From Pseudobdellovibrionaceae bacterium (GTDB lineage Bacteria; Bdellovibrionota; FAC87; UBA2466; JACKAF01): a stretch of DNA of 64,000 bases. The position numbers were made by a program, and so were the translations under genes. Where the stretch lies: positions 558,001 to 622,000 of the forward strand of contig JACKAF010000001.1 of assembly GCA_020635235.1 (NCBI GenBank). The letters are read 5' to 3'. The notes beneath the pieces are model-generated. The model made no database searches and had not been told where the DNA came from. It was given only the letters and a program-made list of their open reading frames with translations. Shown in pieces: positions 25,251 to 33,508 of this stretch (position 1 is its first letter; every line of letters starts with the position of its first letter).

Positions 25251-26174
25251 ATGCGGCAGTTATTGGTCTACATTTTGGTTCTGTTTGCTGGCCCGCTTTA
25301 TGCGATACCGGACAACTTTACTTGGGGCACGGCGGAATTGCAGGGGGCGTGCAGCTCCGCATTTTTCGCCAACGTTCCGCCGGGACAACTCGGTTTGCCC
25401 GTTCAAGGAAAACTCAAACCCAACTTTGTTTACCAACGTCTCGATCCTCGAATCGGGAAAGTCGTCTACGTTCTAACGGACGAAAACGGTGAAATTGATT
25501 TACGTCCACTGGGCCGAAACAGCATCCTGGAATGTCGCCAGGTTGGGATTGAAGTAGAAGATGGTTTTTCTCCGTGGTGCCAGTTGAAAGATGGGAACTT
25601 TCGCGGCTTGAAACGCTCGAGTCGTCTCGCCAAGAATACGGTCCTCTATCAGCTTTCTGAGATTCTCCGGCCCGATTACCGTGAGAAAAAATTCTTTCAT
25701 TGGTTGGAGTGGACTCGAACGGAAGAGCGTCCTTTTTTGCGCCGAAACCCGGAATCTGTCGTTAATACGACGCCACGGAAGCTCGCTAACACCAAGGCCT
25801 ATCGGCCGGGAGAAACGGTCCCCAAGTTCTACCGAAAAGAAAATGAGTATTGGCAGAACCTATACGGAGTCAATTATCCAGTGCCTTCCGGCCAGTGGAT
25901 GCAGCTTTTCTCTGACGGGAACTATTACCTTGTGGATAAAGGCTTTCATCTTGAACATTGGCCTACGGAAAAAAACATACTTGTTAAAGTGCCCGACAAT
26001 GAGAGCTGGATCAAGATTGGCCGAGGTGAGAACGCCTATCTCTTTGTAGAGTCTCAAACAAGGAAGCAAGATTGGGTCCACTACTATACCGAAGAAGGGT
26101 ATTTACCGAGCAACCCGGAAGTAAATGCGGTGGATGCCTGTAAAGCTTGCCCAAAACGCCCGAGGTTATTCTAA
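25251..26174 (+). CDS. Secreted protein of unknown function
   Basis: This 307-residue protein has a signal peptide (cleavage near L-Y-A-I). The mature part is rich in Arg, Trp, Tyr and Lys, with several W-x-W-like strands and a C-terminal C-K-A-C. I recognise no family. The stop overlaps the next ATG (TAATG), so it is coupled with a second secreted orphan that shares the look of short beta segments; they may work together. Confidence 0.7.
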   Translation: MRQLLVYILVLFAGPLYAIPDNFTWGTAELQGACSSAFFANVPPGQLGLPVQGKLKPNFVYQRLDPRIGKVVYVLTDENGEIDLRPLGRNSILECRQVGIEVEDGFSPWCQLKDGNFRGLKRSSRLAKNTVLYQLSEILRPDYREKKFFHWLEWTRTEERPFLRRNPESVVNTTPRKLANTKAYRPGETVPKFYRKENEYWQNLYGVNYPVPSGQWMQLFSDGNYYLVDKGFHLEHWPTEKNILVKVPDNESWIKIGRGENAYLFVESQTRKQDWVHYYTEEGYLPSNPEVNAVDACKACPKRPRLF

Positions 26175-26830
26175 TGTATCGACGAATAACAGCCTATCTG
26201 AGCATCTTGGTTTTCCTGCTAGTTCTCCCGTCCGCCAAGGCAGGGCTGAAAGAAAAAGAAGAGCTCTTTAAACCCGTGGAACCCGCGCCCTCACCTGAAG
26301 TGAAGTACGAGGAGCGGGTAAAGCCCATGGGCCTTAAGCCTTCTGCAGCCCCGAGTAAGAAATCTGTTTTTACTGCAGAAGATCCTTTTGTGGTAAATGG
26401 CGGTATCGTAAAGCGAATGTACCTATACAATCACGAAAAGAAAGACTCTGTGCTTGCAAAGGACGAGGTGCTCTACGAAAGAGTTTATGTTCGATTCAAT
26501 CCACTTTTGGATGAATGGGTTTTTATGTTAACTGACTCCAAGGGCTACTTCGCAAACCCACCAGAGATCTTAATGGTGGGTTCTGTTTTGCCGGGCTACA
26601 AGATCGGCTCAACCAAGCTGATGTCCAATTTTCGTTTTGAGACGGGAGGGAAGTGGGTGCCCACTAAGCAAGATGAGTTGCACCGACTTGTGGTTCTCAG
26701 CCGCCCTCCCAAACGCGTAGATCGAAATTTCGAACAGCCCGGAAAATACCGGGTTGAATACCCCGATCGGCAAGATTTTGCGGATCTAAGGAAATTCTAC
26801 CCTGAAGTTATTCGTTATCAGGAGCCTTAG
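26174..26830 (+). CDS. Secreted protein of unknown function
   Basis: This 218-residue protein starts M-Y-R-R-I-T-A-Y with a signal peptide (cleavage near A-K-A-G), then a Pro-rich linker and a ~140-residue domain (Y-L-Y-N-H-E-K-K-D, E-W-V-F-M-L-T-D-S-K-G-Y-F). I recognise no family. The ATG overlaps the stop of the preceding gene, which decides the start. The last 23 bases overlap the convergent small membrane-protein gene. Confidence 0.7.
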   Translation: MYRRITAYLSILVFLLVLPSAKAGLKEKEELFKPVEPAPSPEVKYEERVKPMGLKPSAAPSKKSVFTAEDPFVVNGGIVKRMYLYNHEKKDSVLAKDEVLYERVYVRFNPLLDEWVFMLTDSKGYFANPPEILMVGSVLPGYKIGSTKLMSNFRFETGGKWVPTKQDELHRLVVLSRPPKRVDRNFEQPGKYRVEYPDRQDFADLRKFYPEVIRYQEP

Positions 26831-26996
26831 AGTCTTTAACGGTGACGGTATTTCCGTTCGAGGTGACTGTCATCGCCCCTTGATTCCCGTTCCTTAACTC
26901 CGCCAACTTCGCGTTAAGCTTCGAACGCACTACCAAAACCACCACGAGAGCTATCGTTAAGAACACCAAAGGCAGGTACGCGGAATATTTTTTCAT
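26808..26996 (-). CDS. Small single-pass membrane protein
   Basis: This 62-residue frame has M-K-K, one strong membrane helix (about 7-24, valine-rich), a basic turn and a soluble tail. It could be an anchored accessory peptide. The SD is weak, and it overlaps the end of a convergent gene by 23 bases, so it is a moderate call. No family recognised. Confidence 0.5.
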   Translation of the reverse strand: MKKYSAYLPLVFLTIALVVVLVVRSKLNAKLAELRNGNQGAMTVTSNGNTVTVKDSKAPDNE

Positions 26997-27307
26997 ATAA
27001 AAAGCCTATCAGAATGGGGGACGCCCGCAATCTTGGGTGCGTCGCAGGTGTATTCTGGCTAGGCAAAGTCGTGCCTGCACCAAGAATACGCCCCCTGTGC
27101 AAAGATCAGCCGGCCATAAGCACGGGATTCCAACACCTTACTCTTCTTGTGGGGCGGCCTGTTCAAGCGGGTTACGCTAGGACCGCCCTCAGGGCGAGAG
27201 ACGGCAAAAAAACATAATAAATTTAAATGCTTAAATTCGAGGATCGGCTGTGGAGTGGCAGAGTCTGTGCAAACACTATAAGGAGAGATCTCTCTTACGG
27301 TTAACCA
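26997..27307. other. Structured noncoding region
   Basis: About 310 bases without a credible gene. It holds a long imperfect hairpin at 27047-27092, a short hairpin near 27184-27196 (CGCCC/GGGCG), an AT palindrome at 27220-27237 (AATTTAA, four-base loop, TTAAATT) and the 12-base palindrome GAGAGATCTCTC at 27283-27294, which overlaps an AGGAG. It must contain the leader of the TTG-started gene at 27308 and may contain a small RNA. Confidence 0.5.
27047..27092. ncRNA. Long stem-loop, candidate structured RNA
   Basis: A ten-base arm GGTGTATTCT pairs with AGAATACGCC (one G.T wobble); inside it GG pairs with CC across small bulges and TAGGCA pairs with TGCCTG (one wobble) around a six-base loop. 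Nearly 18 paired positions in 46 bases are unlikely by chance. It could be a small RNA, a leader element or a protein-binding DNA site. I do not recognise an Rfam-type family, and the strand is not decided. Confidence 0.35.
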
Positions 27308-28465
27308 TTGAAGCACTTAAACCCACATAGGATCCTCCTACTCAGCTTGCTGCTGGCGACAGCGGTGCGCGCTGAAGGTCCGCTTGATCTTTTTGCGCCT
27401 CCGGATCCGGCGCCGCAAGCGCAACCCGACTCGCGCGACTTGAAGGGATGGGACGCCAAGCGGCAGCAAGACGATGCCGAGCGCATCCAAAATGCGCAAG
27501 CTATGGCCAAAACTATTCTCAAGCAGGGCAAAGAGCTCGAACGCATGACCACGATGGATCCGGGTCGCAAAGCGCAGCTCACCCAGGAAATAAATCGGCT
27601 GCAATACGAAATCACGGCGCATTTGCAGCAAGGGCAGGCGCTCAACGATACCGCGAAGAAAGCTGAGTTTGCCGCCAAACGATCTGAAGCAGGGAACGCA
27701 AAAAAGGGTAGCGAAACCGAGACCGCCAAGCTCCAGAGCACGGAAAGTAACGGAGACGGAAAAGGAACTGAAGAAGGAAGCTCCGTAGCGAAAGATACAA
27801 ATGCCGATAGCCAAACCACCGGAGACGTCGCGAATGTACTTCCCGAAGCGGCACAAGCCGCGCGTGGATTTACTTCGGGATCGACACCCACGAGTCAGGT
27901 CGGGTTTAACGACGAGGCGAAGGAAGATAGCGATTCTGAATCTCCCACACAGTCGAAAGAACAAATTGTTAGCAGCGCTCAGGCAGCTTTCGAACAAAGA
28001 TTGAACCAGTTGAGTATTGCGCCAAAGGCTAATTCCTTTTCAAACTTCGAAAAAGAAATTCAACTTTCAGATGAAGAAAATTCTAAAGACAGCCAAACAA
28101 ATGCTGAGTTGGATAAGAAAGCTTTGGAAGAAAAAGATCACGGCGCGAGTACGGCAGCGAACTCTTCCAGTGCGTCGGCGGCGAGAGCGTCTTCCGGTTC
28201 TGGAAATTCTCTGTTGGATCTTTTGCGCAACCGCGTGGCTTCGGCGACGGCGGAGCTTGGCAACTTGCGCGCCTCTTTGGGGCTTGCCGGCGTCGGCGCT
28301 CTACCCGACGCTTTACGATCAGATGCCCACGCGTCACGAGGGCTCGCGTCCGAAGAAATGCCGGGGTCTGAGCGCGCCCCGGAAAACGCCGCTCACCGGC
28401 TTATTGCGGGTTCCAACCGACTGCAGCGCAACCGCATTCCTGTCCCCGAAGCGGATCCTCTTTAA
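27308..28465 (+). CDS. Secreted low-complexity coiled-coil protein
   Basis: This 385-residue protein begins TTG; an in-frame stop at 27302 rules out any earlier start, and the N-terminus is a good signal peptide (cleavage near V-R-A-E). Residues about 40-130 are heptad-rich and charged (I-N-R-L-Q-Y-E-I-T-A-H-L), then about 200 residues of Ser/Glu/Asn/Thr-rich disorder, and a last segment with L-L-D-L-L-R-N-R-V. No family recognised. The only AGGAG is 22 bases upstream inside a palindrome, so translation may be structure-controlled. The next gene has the same architecture and also starts with TTG. Confidence 0.7.
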   Translation: MKHLNPHRILLLSLLLATAVRAEGPLDLFAPPDPAPQAQPDSRDLKGWDAKRQQDDAERIQNAQAMAKTILKQGKELERMTTMDPGRKAQLTQEINRLQYEITAHLQQGQALNDTAKKAEFAAKRSEAGNAKKGSETETAKLQSTESNGDGKGTEEGSSVAKDTNADSQTTGDVANVLPEAAQAARGFTSGSTPTSQVGFNDEAKEDSDSESPTQSKEQIVSSAQAAFEQRLNQLSIAPKANSFSNFEKEIQLSDEENSKDSQTNAELDKKALEEKDHGASTAANSSSASAARASSGSGNSLLDLLRNRVASATAELGNLRASLGLAGVGALPDALRSDAHASRGLASEEMPGSERAPENAAHRLIAGSNRLQRNRIPVPEADPL

Positions 28466-28670
28466 CCCGTATCCTCCTAGTACGCAGAGTAGACACCTGG
28501 AATTCAATGAACTCGGCTAGTTAAGCGAACCGCCTACAATCTGGGCGGGGCCTAGGCACGGCACTAGACACTCGACACTCCACCGATACGTTTTTCCTAA
28601 TAGTTTCAGTTACTTGAAAACATTCGCCGAGCGCGTTTTGGCAAGGGAACTGCAATTGAAGAGTCATAAG

Positions 28671-28723
28671 GATCCGTGTCCGCACGGATCTGCGTGCGTA
28701 CTGTCGAATTAGTCGGCAGTGCG
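28671..28723 (+). promoter_or_regulatory. Two tandem hairpins in the leader of the proline-rich gene
   Basis: The first hairpin is perfect: GATCCGTG (28671-28678), loop of four, CACGGATC (28683-28690). The second has ten paired bases with two G.T wobbles: 28697-28706 with 28714-28723, loop of seven. The AAGGA Shine-Dalgarno at 28727-28732 follows directly, so these structures are placed to control translation or RNA decay of the TTG-started gene at 28744. The rest of 28466-28743 shows nothing else clear. Confidence 0.5.
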
Positions 28724-28743
28724 GAATAAGGATTTTTGCAGCT

Positions 28744-29916
28744 TTGTTATTTCGTTTCAACATACGGCAGCTCTGGCTCCTACCGCTAGTGGTTAGCCTT
28801 GCCCTATTTTCCAGCCCCTCGTTGGGCGACGGAACGGCGAGCACCACGCCACTCACTTTGGGACAGGCACAGGCGCTACAAACCGGTTCACAGCAGCGAC
28901 TGAAGACGTTGAACGATCAATTGGCCGAAGCCGAGAAAGATCCGGTAAACAACAAAGAAGAAATTGAACGTCTCAAAGGCGAGATCGCGAAAGAAACCGC
29001 TAAGCTTGGTGACTACAACAATCAGGTGAATTCGCTCGCCGATGCACAGGCGCGCGCCGATCAGGGCGGAGCCCACAGTGGTTCCGGTGGTGGTGGTGAA
29101 CAAAAGGGTGGAACACCCATGATGCCGCCTCCCCCTCCTCCTCCGCCTCCGCCGAGTGACAGTTCTTCACCGCCTCCGCCTCCTCCACCGCCGCCACCGC
29201 CTCCGGTGCCGCCGGCAGAGGAAGTGAAAAAGCCGAATAACGAAGAGATTGCGGATACCTTTGTGCCGGATCTTCTTAACGAACGTAAGAAGTTCGAAGA
29301 GATCATCGCCAAAGGCCAAGATAATCAGGCCGCTACTTCGGATGGCTTTGCGAAAGTGCTTACTGAGCTCAGCAAGCAACGTGAAGATTTGACCCGCGCG
29401 TTCCAGGCACAGCAGGAACAAACGAGTCAGCAAATCGCGGCGGCGGCCCGGCAGCAGCAACAGACGCAGCAAAGCGCCCCGGACAATTCTTTTTCCGGTC
29501 GCATTCAAGCAGCTGCGCCGCGCACTACTACGCCGAGCGGCGTGGATCCGTCGCAGTTTGGAAGCCCTTTTGGATTTGCGTTGGCCTCGGGCGGCCAGCA
29601 CGCTGTCGTAAACGGCGGCCAGGGCCAGAACGGCCGCGCAGCCACCTCGTCGGAAGTCTTTACGGCGGGGCTGGGCAATGTCGCCGCGGGAATTCTTACA
29701 GATCAGGAAGCGGTACGCCGCTCGCTCACTCAAGATCGCTACGGTACCCAGGTCAGCCAAACGGCCTTGGGCTACACACACACACAGCAACGCTTCTACG
29801 GAGAGCCCATTCTTCCACGCGCCCTTGCCCAAGTCATGGAGCAGAATCTCCGCAGTGTCTTGGGTTCCACCCGCAAGTCTCGCTACTACCTAAGCCGCGG
29901 CCTGGCCGTTCGCTAG
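28744..29916 (+). CDS. Secreted coiled-coil protein with two polyproline tracts
   Basis: This 390-residue protein has a TTG start with AAGGA upstream, a signal peptide (residues about 1-28), a coiled coil (about 45-100: L-K-T-L-N-D-Q-L-A-E-A-E), a Gly-rich linker, two runs of about ten and twelve prolines separated by a short Ser/Asp spacer, a second coiled coil with Gln-rich end (about 180-240), then a Gly/Gln-rich region and a basic C-terminus. Mixed proline codons show selection at protein level. Polyproline runs need EF-P for translation. Similar architecture is seen in surface or envelope-spanning proteins; no family is recognised. Confidence 0.72.
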   Translation: MLFRFNIRQLWLLPLVVSLALFSSPSLGDGTASTTPLTLGQAQALQTGSQQRLKTLNDQLAEAEKDPVNNKEEIERLKGEIAKETAKLGDYNNQVNSLADAQARADQGGAHSGSGGGGEQKGGTPMMPPPPPPPPPPSDSSSPPPPPPPPPPPPVPPAEEVKKPNNEEIADTFVPDLLNERKKFEEIIAKGQDNQAATSDGFAKVLTELSKQREDLTRAFQAQQEQTSQQIAAAARQQQQTQQSAPDNSFSGRIQAAAPRTTTPSGVDPSQFGSPFGFALASGGQHAVVNGGQGQNGRAATSSEVFTAGLGNVAAGILTDQEAVRRSLTQDRYGTQVSQTALGYTHTQQRFYGEPILPRALAQVMEQNLRSVLGSTRKSRYYLSRGLAVR

Positions 29917-30014
29917 CCGGCTGAACACACCCGTTAAAAGATCTACCCCCCTCAGGTTCCCAAGTGCATTCGATCTTTGATACTTACGGGCACAACAGGT
30001 TAAAAGGGGAAATC

Positions 30015-30473
30015 ATGGGAAAGACATGGGGGCTTGTTTGTCTTTTCCTGGCGTGCGGAGCTTTGGGGGCTCCCGCAAACGATTCACTCACGGAGTGGAT
30101 TTCGGTACAGGAACGGATCGGACAGGCGATCGCGCGGGTAAAGAACCAGTACAAGAAAAACGGGATGCGGCTGGGCCTTGGTTGGTGGGGAAATGTTTCC
30201 AAACTTGGACCGCCGTGTGACGATGTGGCGTATAAGGTGGAGGAGGCCCTGACGGACAGCTTCCGCTCGATGGATCTGCAGCATTTCAAGATTGTGCTGC
30301 TGTTCGACTCGGGCATGCTGCCCAAGGACCTACTGGCACACGTCTACTTTGGAGTGGCGTCCCAGAAAAGTGGGCAGTTACTCTACTGTTTTGACCCTTG
30401 GCGCTACGGGGACGGACGACTTCGGGAGCATTGTCCCAATTCTCCGGACGAGATGCATACGGTCCTCGAATAG
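30015..30473 (+). CDS. Secreted protein of unknown function
   Basis: This 152-residue protein has a signal peptide (cleavage near L-G-A-P). The mature part includes four Cys, with P-P-C-D-D and Y-C-F-D-P-W-R-Y, and ends with acidic residues. The ATG at 30015 has AAAAGGGG at good distance; the earlier GTG at 29964 would put extra residues before the signal peptide. No family recognised. It is followed by tRNA-Cys on the other strand. Confidence 0.7.
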   Translation: MGKTWGLVCLFLACGALGAPANDSLTEWISVQERIGQAIARVKNQYKKNGMRLGLGWWGNVSKLGPPCDDVAYKVEEALTDSFRSMDLQHFKIVLLFDSGMLPKDLLAHVYFGVASQKSGQLLYCFDPWRYGDGRLREHCPNSPDEMHTVLE

Positions 30474-30505
30474 CGTTTTTCTTGGGTCTTGTGGGGAGTG
30501 AAAAA

Positions 30506-30576
<71 letters not shown>

Positions 30577-30673
30577 GTGCAGTGGGCCATCCTACCTTAG
30601 GAGGGGCGGTATACGCAAATTCCTTCCTTGGCGATCCCTTGCCTGTGGTAAAATGAAAGAGTTCGAGCCACAT

Positions 30674-30705
30674 CCGGGCATAAAACTTTCAGCCTTGCTG
30701 CCCGG
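30674..30705 (+). promoter_or_regulatory. Inverted repeat in the ftsE leader
   Basis: CCGGGCA (30674-30680) pairs perfectly with TGCCCGG (30699-30705), leaving an 18-base loop, 34 bases before the ftsE ATG. Upstream, TAAAAT at 30650 could be a -10 box with a poor -35 (CTTGGC, 16 bases away). The repeat might be an operator or leader stem; evidence is only structural. No Shine-Dalgarno is visible before ftsE. Confidence 0.35.
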
Positions 30706-30738
30706 AAAGCCCAAAAACCCTTACAACCAAAAAAACAC

Positions 30739-31422
30739 ATGTCAGCTTCAGTCGTGCGCCTATTTCAGGTCGGTAAGCGTTACTCCGAGCGATACGCTTT
30801 GAAAAACGTCAGTTTTAGCCTCCGCGAAGGTGAGTTTGTCTATATCACCGGCGTGAGCGGCGCGGGTAAGTCCACGCTCCTCAAGCTTCTCTTTGCGATG
30901 GAACGCCCCAGTGAAGGCCAGGTGGTGGTCAACAGCAGCGATATCAGCCGGCTGGGCAAAAGAGCCCTCCCCGGCTTTCGCCAGCGCGTGGGTTTTGTTT
31001 TTCAGGACTTCAAACTGCTTCCCGATCTTACAGTTTTTGACAACGTTGCCTTGCCGCTCGACGTGCGAAAAACAAGTGCGGCCGACGTGGAGTACCGCGT
31101 GAACGGGGTGCTTTCGCTGGTCGGCCTCGGCGATCGTGGCAACGATTACCCGACAAGTCTTTCCGGGGGAGAGCAACAACGCGTGGCCATCGCGCGCAGT
31201 GTGGTGAGCCGACCAAGCCTTCTCCTAGCCGATGAGCCTACCGGAAACCTGGACAGCCGCAACGCACGAGAGATCATGTCGCTCTTCCGCGAGATTTGCT
31301 CCATGGGAACCACGGTTTGTATTGCCACACACGATGAGTTTTTGATGAATGAGTACCCTGCCCGAAAAATTGAACTGGAACAGGGTACGATTCTTTCCGA
31401 CAACCGGGCGGAATTTCTATGA
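30739..31422 (+). CDS. ftsE: Cell-division ABC ATPase FtsE
   Basis: This 227-residue ABC ATPase has Walker A G-V-S-G-A-G-K-S-T (38-46), signature L-S-G-G-E-Q-Q-R (141-148) and Walker B L-L-A-D-E-P-T-G-N-L-D (162-172). Identity as FtsE, rather than a LolD/MacB-type ATPase, follows from length, the following FtsX and EnvC-like genes, and the ATGA overlap with ftsX. FtsE powers FtsX at the septum to switch on peptidoglycan amidases through an EnvC-type activator. Confidence 0.93.
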   Translation: MSASVVRLFQVGKRYSERYALKNVSFSLREGEFVYITGVSGAGKSTLLKLLFAMERPSEGQVVVNSSDISRLGKRALPGFRQRVGFVFQDFKLLPDLTVFDNVALPLDVRKTSAADVEYRVNGVLSLVGLGDRGNDYPTSLSGGEQQRVAIARSVVSRPSLLLADEPTGNLDSRNAREIMSLFREICSMGTTVCIATHDEFLMNEYPARKIELEQGTILSDNRAEFL

Positions 31423-32303
31423 GACCTCTCCACTCTTTGCGACGCAGTTTTCAGGATTTCAGACGCCACCCGTGGCTGCACGGTCTTAGCATCGTGACGA
31501 TTGCTATCTCTCTGCTTATCCTGGGTGTCTTTCTCGTTGTGTACCGAAATTTTGTTCACCTCGCCGATCACGCCAGCCCTACACCGATTGGGACCGCGTA
31601 CCTGCAAGAAGGTTTGAACGAACTAGAAGTTAACAACTTGAGCGACCGCATTTTGGGAATGGAAGGCGTGCGGGATGTAGAGTTCAAAACTCGCAAGTCG
31701 GTGCTCGAAGAACTCGCGAACTTTTACGGTGATTCGACGGTGGATCCCAGTGGCGTCGAGGGTTTTTTCCCAAACCTTCTGGAAATTCATTTACGTGAGA
31801 CGGTCAACGAACACAGTTTGAAGCGCCTCGCCGATCAAATAAGTAGTTTTCCGGAAGTCACGCAGGTGGATTTCGCCCGTGGCTGGCAAGCGCAGTTCAA
31901 ACGGCTGAAGAATGTGATGAGCTGGATCGGGTTAGCCTTGATGGCCGGACTCCTGTTGGGATGCAGTTTCATTATTGCGAACTTCATGGGCATGCGGCAC
32001 CAGTCGCGTCGCCGAGATATTGAGATTATCCATCTAATGGGAGCGAGCCGCCGCTACATTTTGATGCCCTTCCTTTGGGAAGGCATGCTTGAAGGATTGA
32101 TGGGAGTAGGAGTCGCCGTGCTGGCTTTGATCGTCCTGAACAGCGTTTTCTTGGTACCCCTAGCGAAGCAATGGGGAGGGATGGCGGGGATTGACCAGTT
32201 CGCCTTTCTCTCTCCCTCGCAAATTGCCTACATGGTTGGTACCGGCCTGGTCATGGCGCTCATTGGTAGCGTCACCGTCTTCATCCGCATCAGAGAAAAT
32301 TAA
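31419..32303 (+). CDS. ftsX: Cell-division membrane protein FtsX
   Basis: This 294-residue protein has the FtsX topology: one membrane helix after a basic N-terminus (about 21-43), a ~120-residue periplasmic domain with a clear coiled/helical part, then three helices at the C-terminus with the R-R-R-D-I-E-I-I-H-L-M-G-A-S-R-R-Y-I motif between them. It transmits FtsE ATP hydrolysis to periplasmic EnvC-like activators. It overlaps ftsE by ATGA and is followed five bases later by the EnvC-like gene. Confidence 0.92.
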   Translation: MRPLHSLRRSFQDFRRHPWLHGLSIVTIAISLLILGVFLVVYRNFVHLADHASPTPIGTAYLQEGLNELEVNNLSDRILGMEGVRDVEFKTRKSVLEELANFYGDSTVDPSGVEGFFPNLLEIHLRETVNEHSLKRLADQISSFPEVTQVDFARGWQAQFKRLKNVMSWIGLALMAGLLLGCSFIIANFMGMRHQSRRRDIEIIHLMGASRRYILMPFLWEGMLEGLMGVGVAVLALIVLNSVFLVPLAKQWGGMAGIDQFAFLSPSQIAYMVGTGLVMALIGSVTVFIRIREN

Positions 32304-32308
32304 TAAAA

Positions 32309-33508
32309 ATGCGATTTCCGCTTCTTGTCTTATTGAGCGCTTCCGTGGCGCTTGGTGCGCCTCACGTCAATCCGAGTGATGCACGAAAGCGCGCCGAGGA
32401 ACTTTCTCGCTATATAGAGAAAGAACGGGAGCAGTTTGTTGAGCGCGAAACGCGCCGGCGCGATCTTTTGAGTCAGCTGGATCAGATTAACCGAGACCAG
32501 AACCGTCTTCGCGAGGGGCTTGCCGCTTATGAGAACGAGCGTGACGAACTTAACATGTCTCTTGAGAACCTAAAAGTCGAAGTGGAAAACCAGAAGGCTG
32601 CGGAAAAAGCCGCCCGTGCCCAACTGGGTTCGTTGCTCCGAGTGCTCTACCAAGTGCGTCGTGATGGGATCGGCGGCTTTTTGCTCCAGGGAGAGAGCCT
32701 TGGCAAGGTTTACAGACGGGTGCGCCTTTTCTCACAATCGGTGAGTTTCGGTAAGAATGCGATCGATCGGTTGCAAGAGCGATCTGAACGTTTGGCGCAA
32801 ACCGAAAAAGAAATGGAAGCGGCCAAAGTACATCTAGAGGACATCATTGCCCGCTCCAGTGCTGAGGGAGAACAGCTTAAAAGGGCCCTCATGAAGAAAG
32901 AACAAACGCTCACCTCGATTCGAAAGAAACAGGCCTTGTTTAAGGCAGCGGAGAAAGAGTACGAGAAAGTATCTGCAGAAGTACAGGTCCTGTTTAAGCA
33001 GCTCGATGCCAAGGAACAGGAGAAAAAGGCCGTTGCTGAAGTTCGCAAGCCTCACAACATCCGCTATTCCACGTTGCCGCTCCCTGTTGAAGGTGGAAAA
33101 CTTATCAGAGAGTTTGGCAAGCGCACAAACGAAGAGTTTAAGACAGTCACGCTACACAAGGGATTAGAAATCGAAGCGCCGCTTAAGAGTCCCGTATTCG
33201 CGGTGCTTCCAGGCATCGTGGAGTTCGAGGGCTGGATCAAGGGCATGGGCAATGTCGTTATTATTCACCACGGCGACGGCTTCTATACTTTGAGTGGTCA
33301 CCTCTATAAAATTTCCGCGGCCAAGGGAACCGCTGTAAAGCCTGGTGATGTCATTGGCCTTGTCGGCGATACCGGACGCAATGACAAGCCCAGCCTATAT
33401 TTTGAAGTTCGGGAAAATGCGGACGCAGTGGATCCGATGCCTTACTTCCTCTCTGACGAAGTCTCTAAGATTCAAATTGCCGATGCGGCTCATTCACGTA
33501 AAAGCTAG
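32309..33508 (+). CDS. EnvC-like murein hydrolase activator with degenerate LytM domain
   Basis: This 399-residue periplasmic protein has a signal peptide (cleavage near L-G-A-P), a long coiled coil (about 22-240) and a LytM/M23 domain (about 260-375). The zinc site is lost: H-K-G-L-E (283-287) has Glu for Asp, and the final H-x-H is S-L-Y (362-364). This is expected for EnvC and NlpD, which bind and activate amidases but do not cut. Its position after ftsEX fits: FtsX recruits the coiled coil. It overlaps the apbE frame by about 26 bases. Confidence 0.9.
   Translation: MRFPLLVLLSASVALGAPHVNPSDARKRAEELSRYIEKEREQFVERETRRRDLLSQLDQINRDQNRLREGLAAYENERDELNMSLENLKVEVENQKAAEKAARAQLGSLLRVLYQVRRDGIGGFLLQGESLGKVYRRVRLFSQSVSFGKNAIDRLQERSERLAQTEKEMEAAKVHLEDIIARSSAEGEQLKRALMKKEQTLTSIRKKQALFKAAEKEYEKVSAEVQVLFKQLDAKEQEKKAVAEVRKPHNIRYSTLPLPVEGGKLIREFGKRTNEEFKTVTLHKGLEIEAPLKSPVFAVLPGIVEFEGWIKGMGNVVIIHHGDGFYTLSGHLYKISAAKGTAVKPGDVIGLVGDTGRNDKPSLYFEVRENADAVDPMPYFLSDEVSKIQIADAAHSRKS

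Noticed and set aside
29121..29215. Tandem DNA repeat at the proline codons
   Set aside because: Codons for proline vary (CCT, CCC, CCG), so the repeat is at protein level, not a simple DNA repeat.
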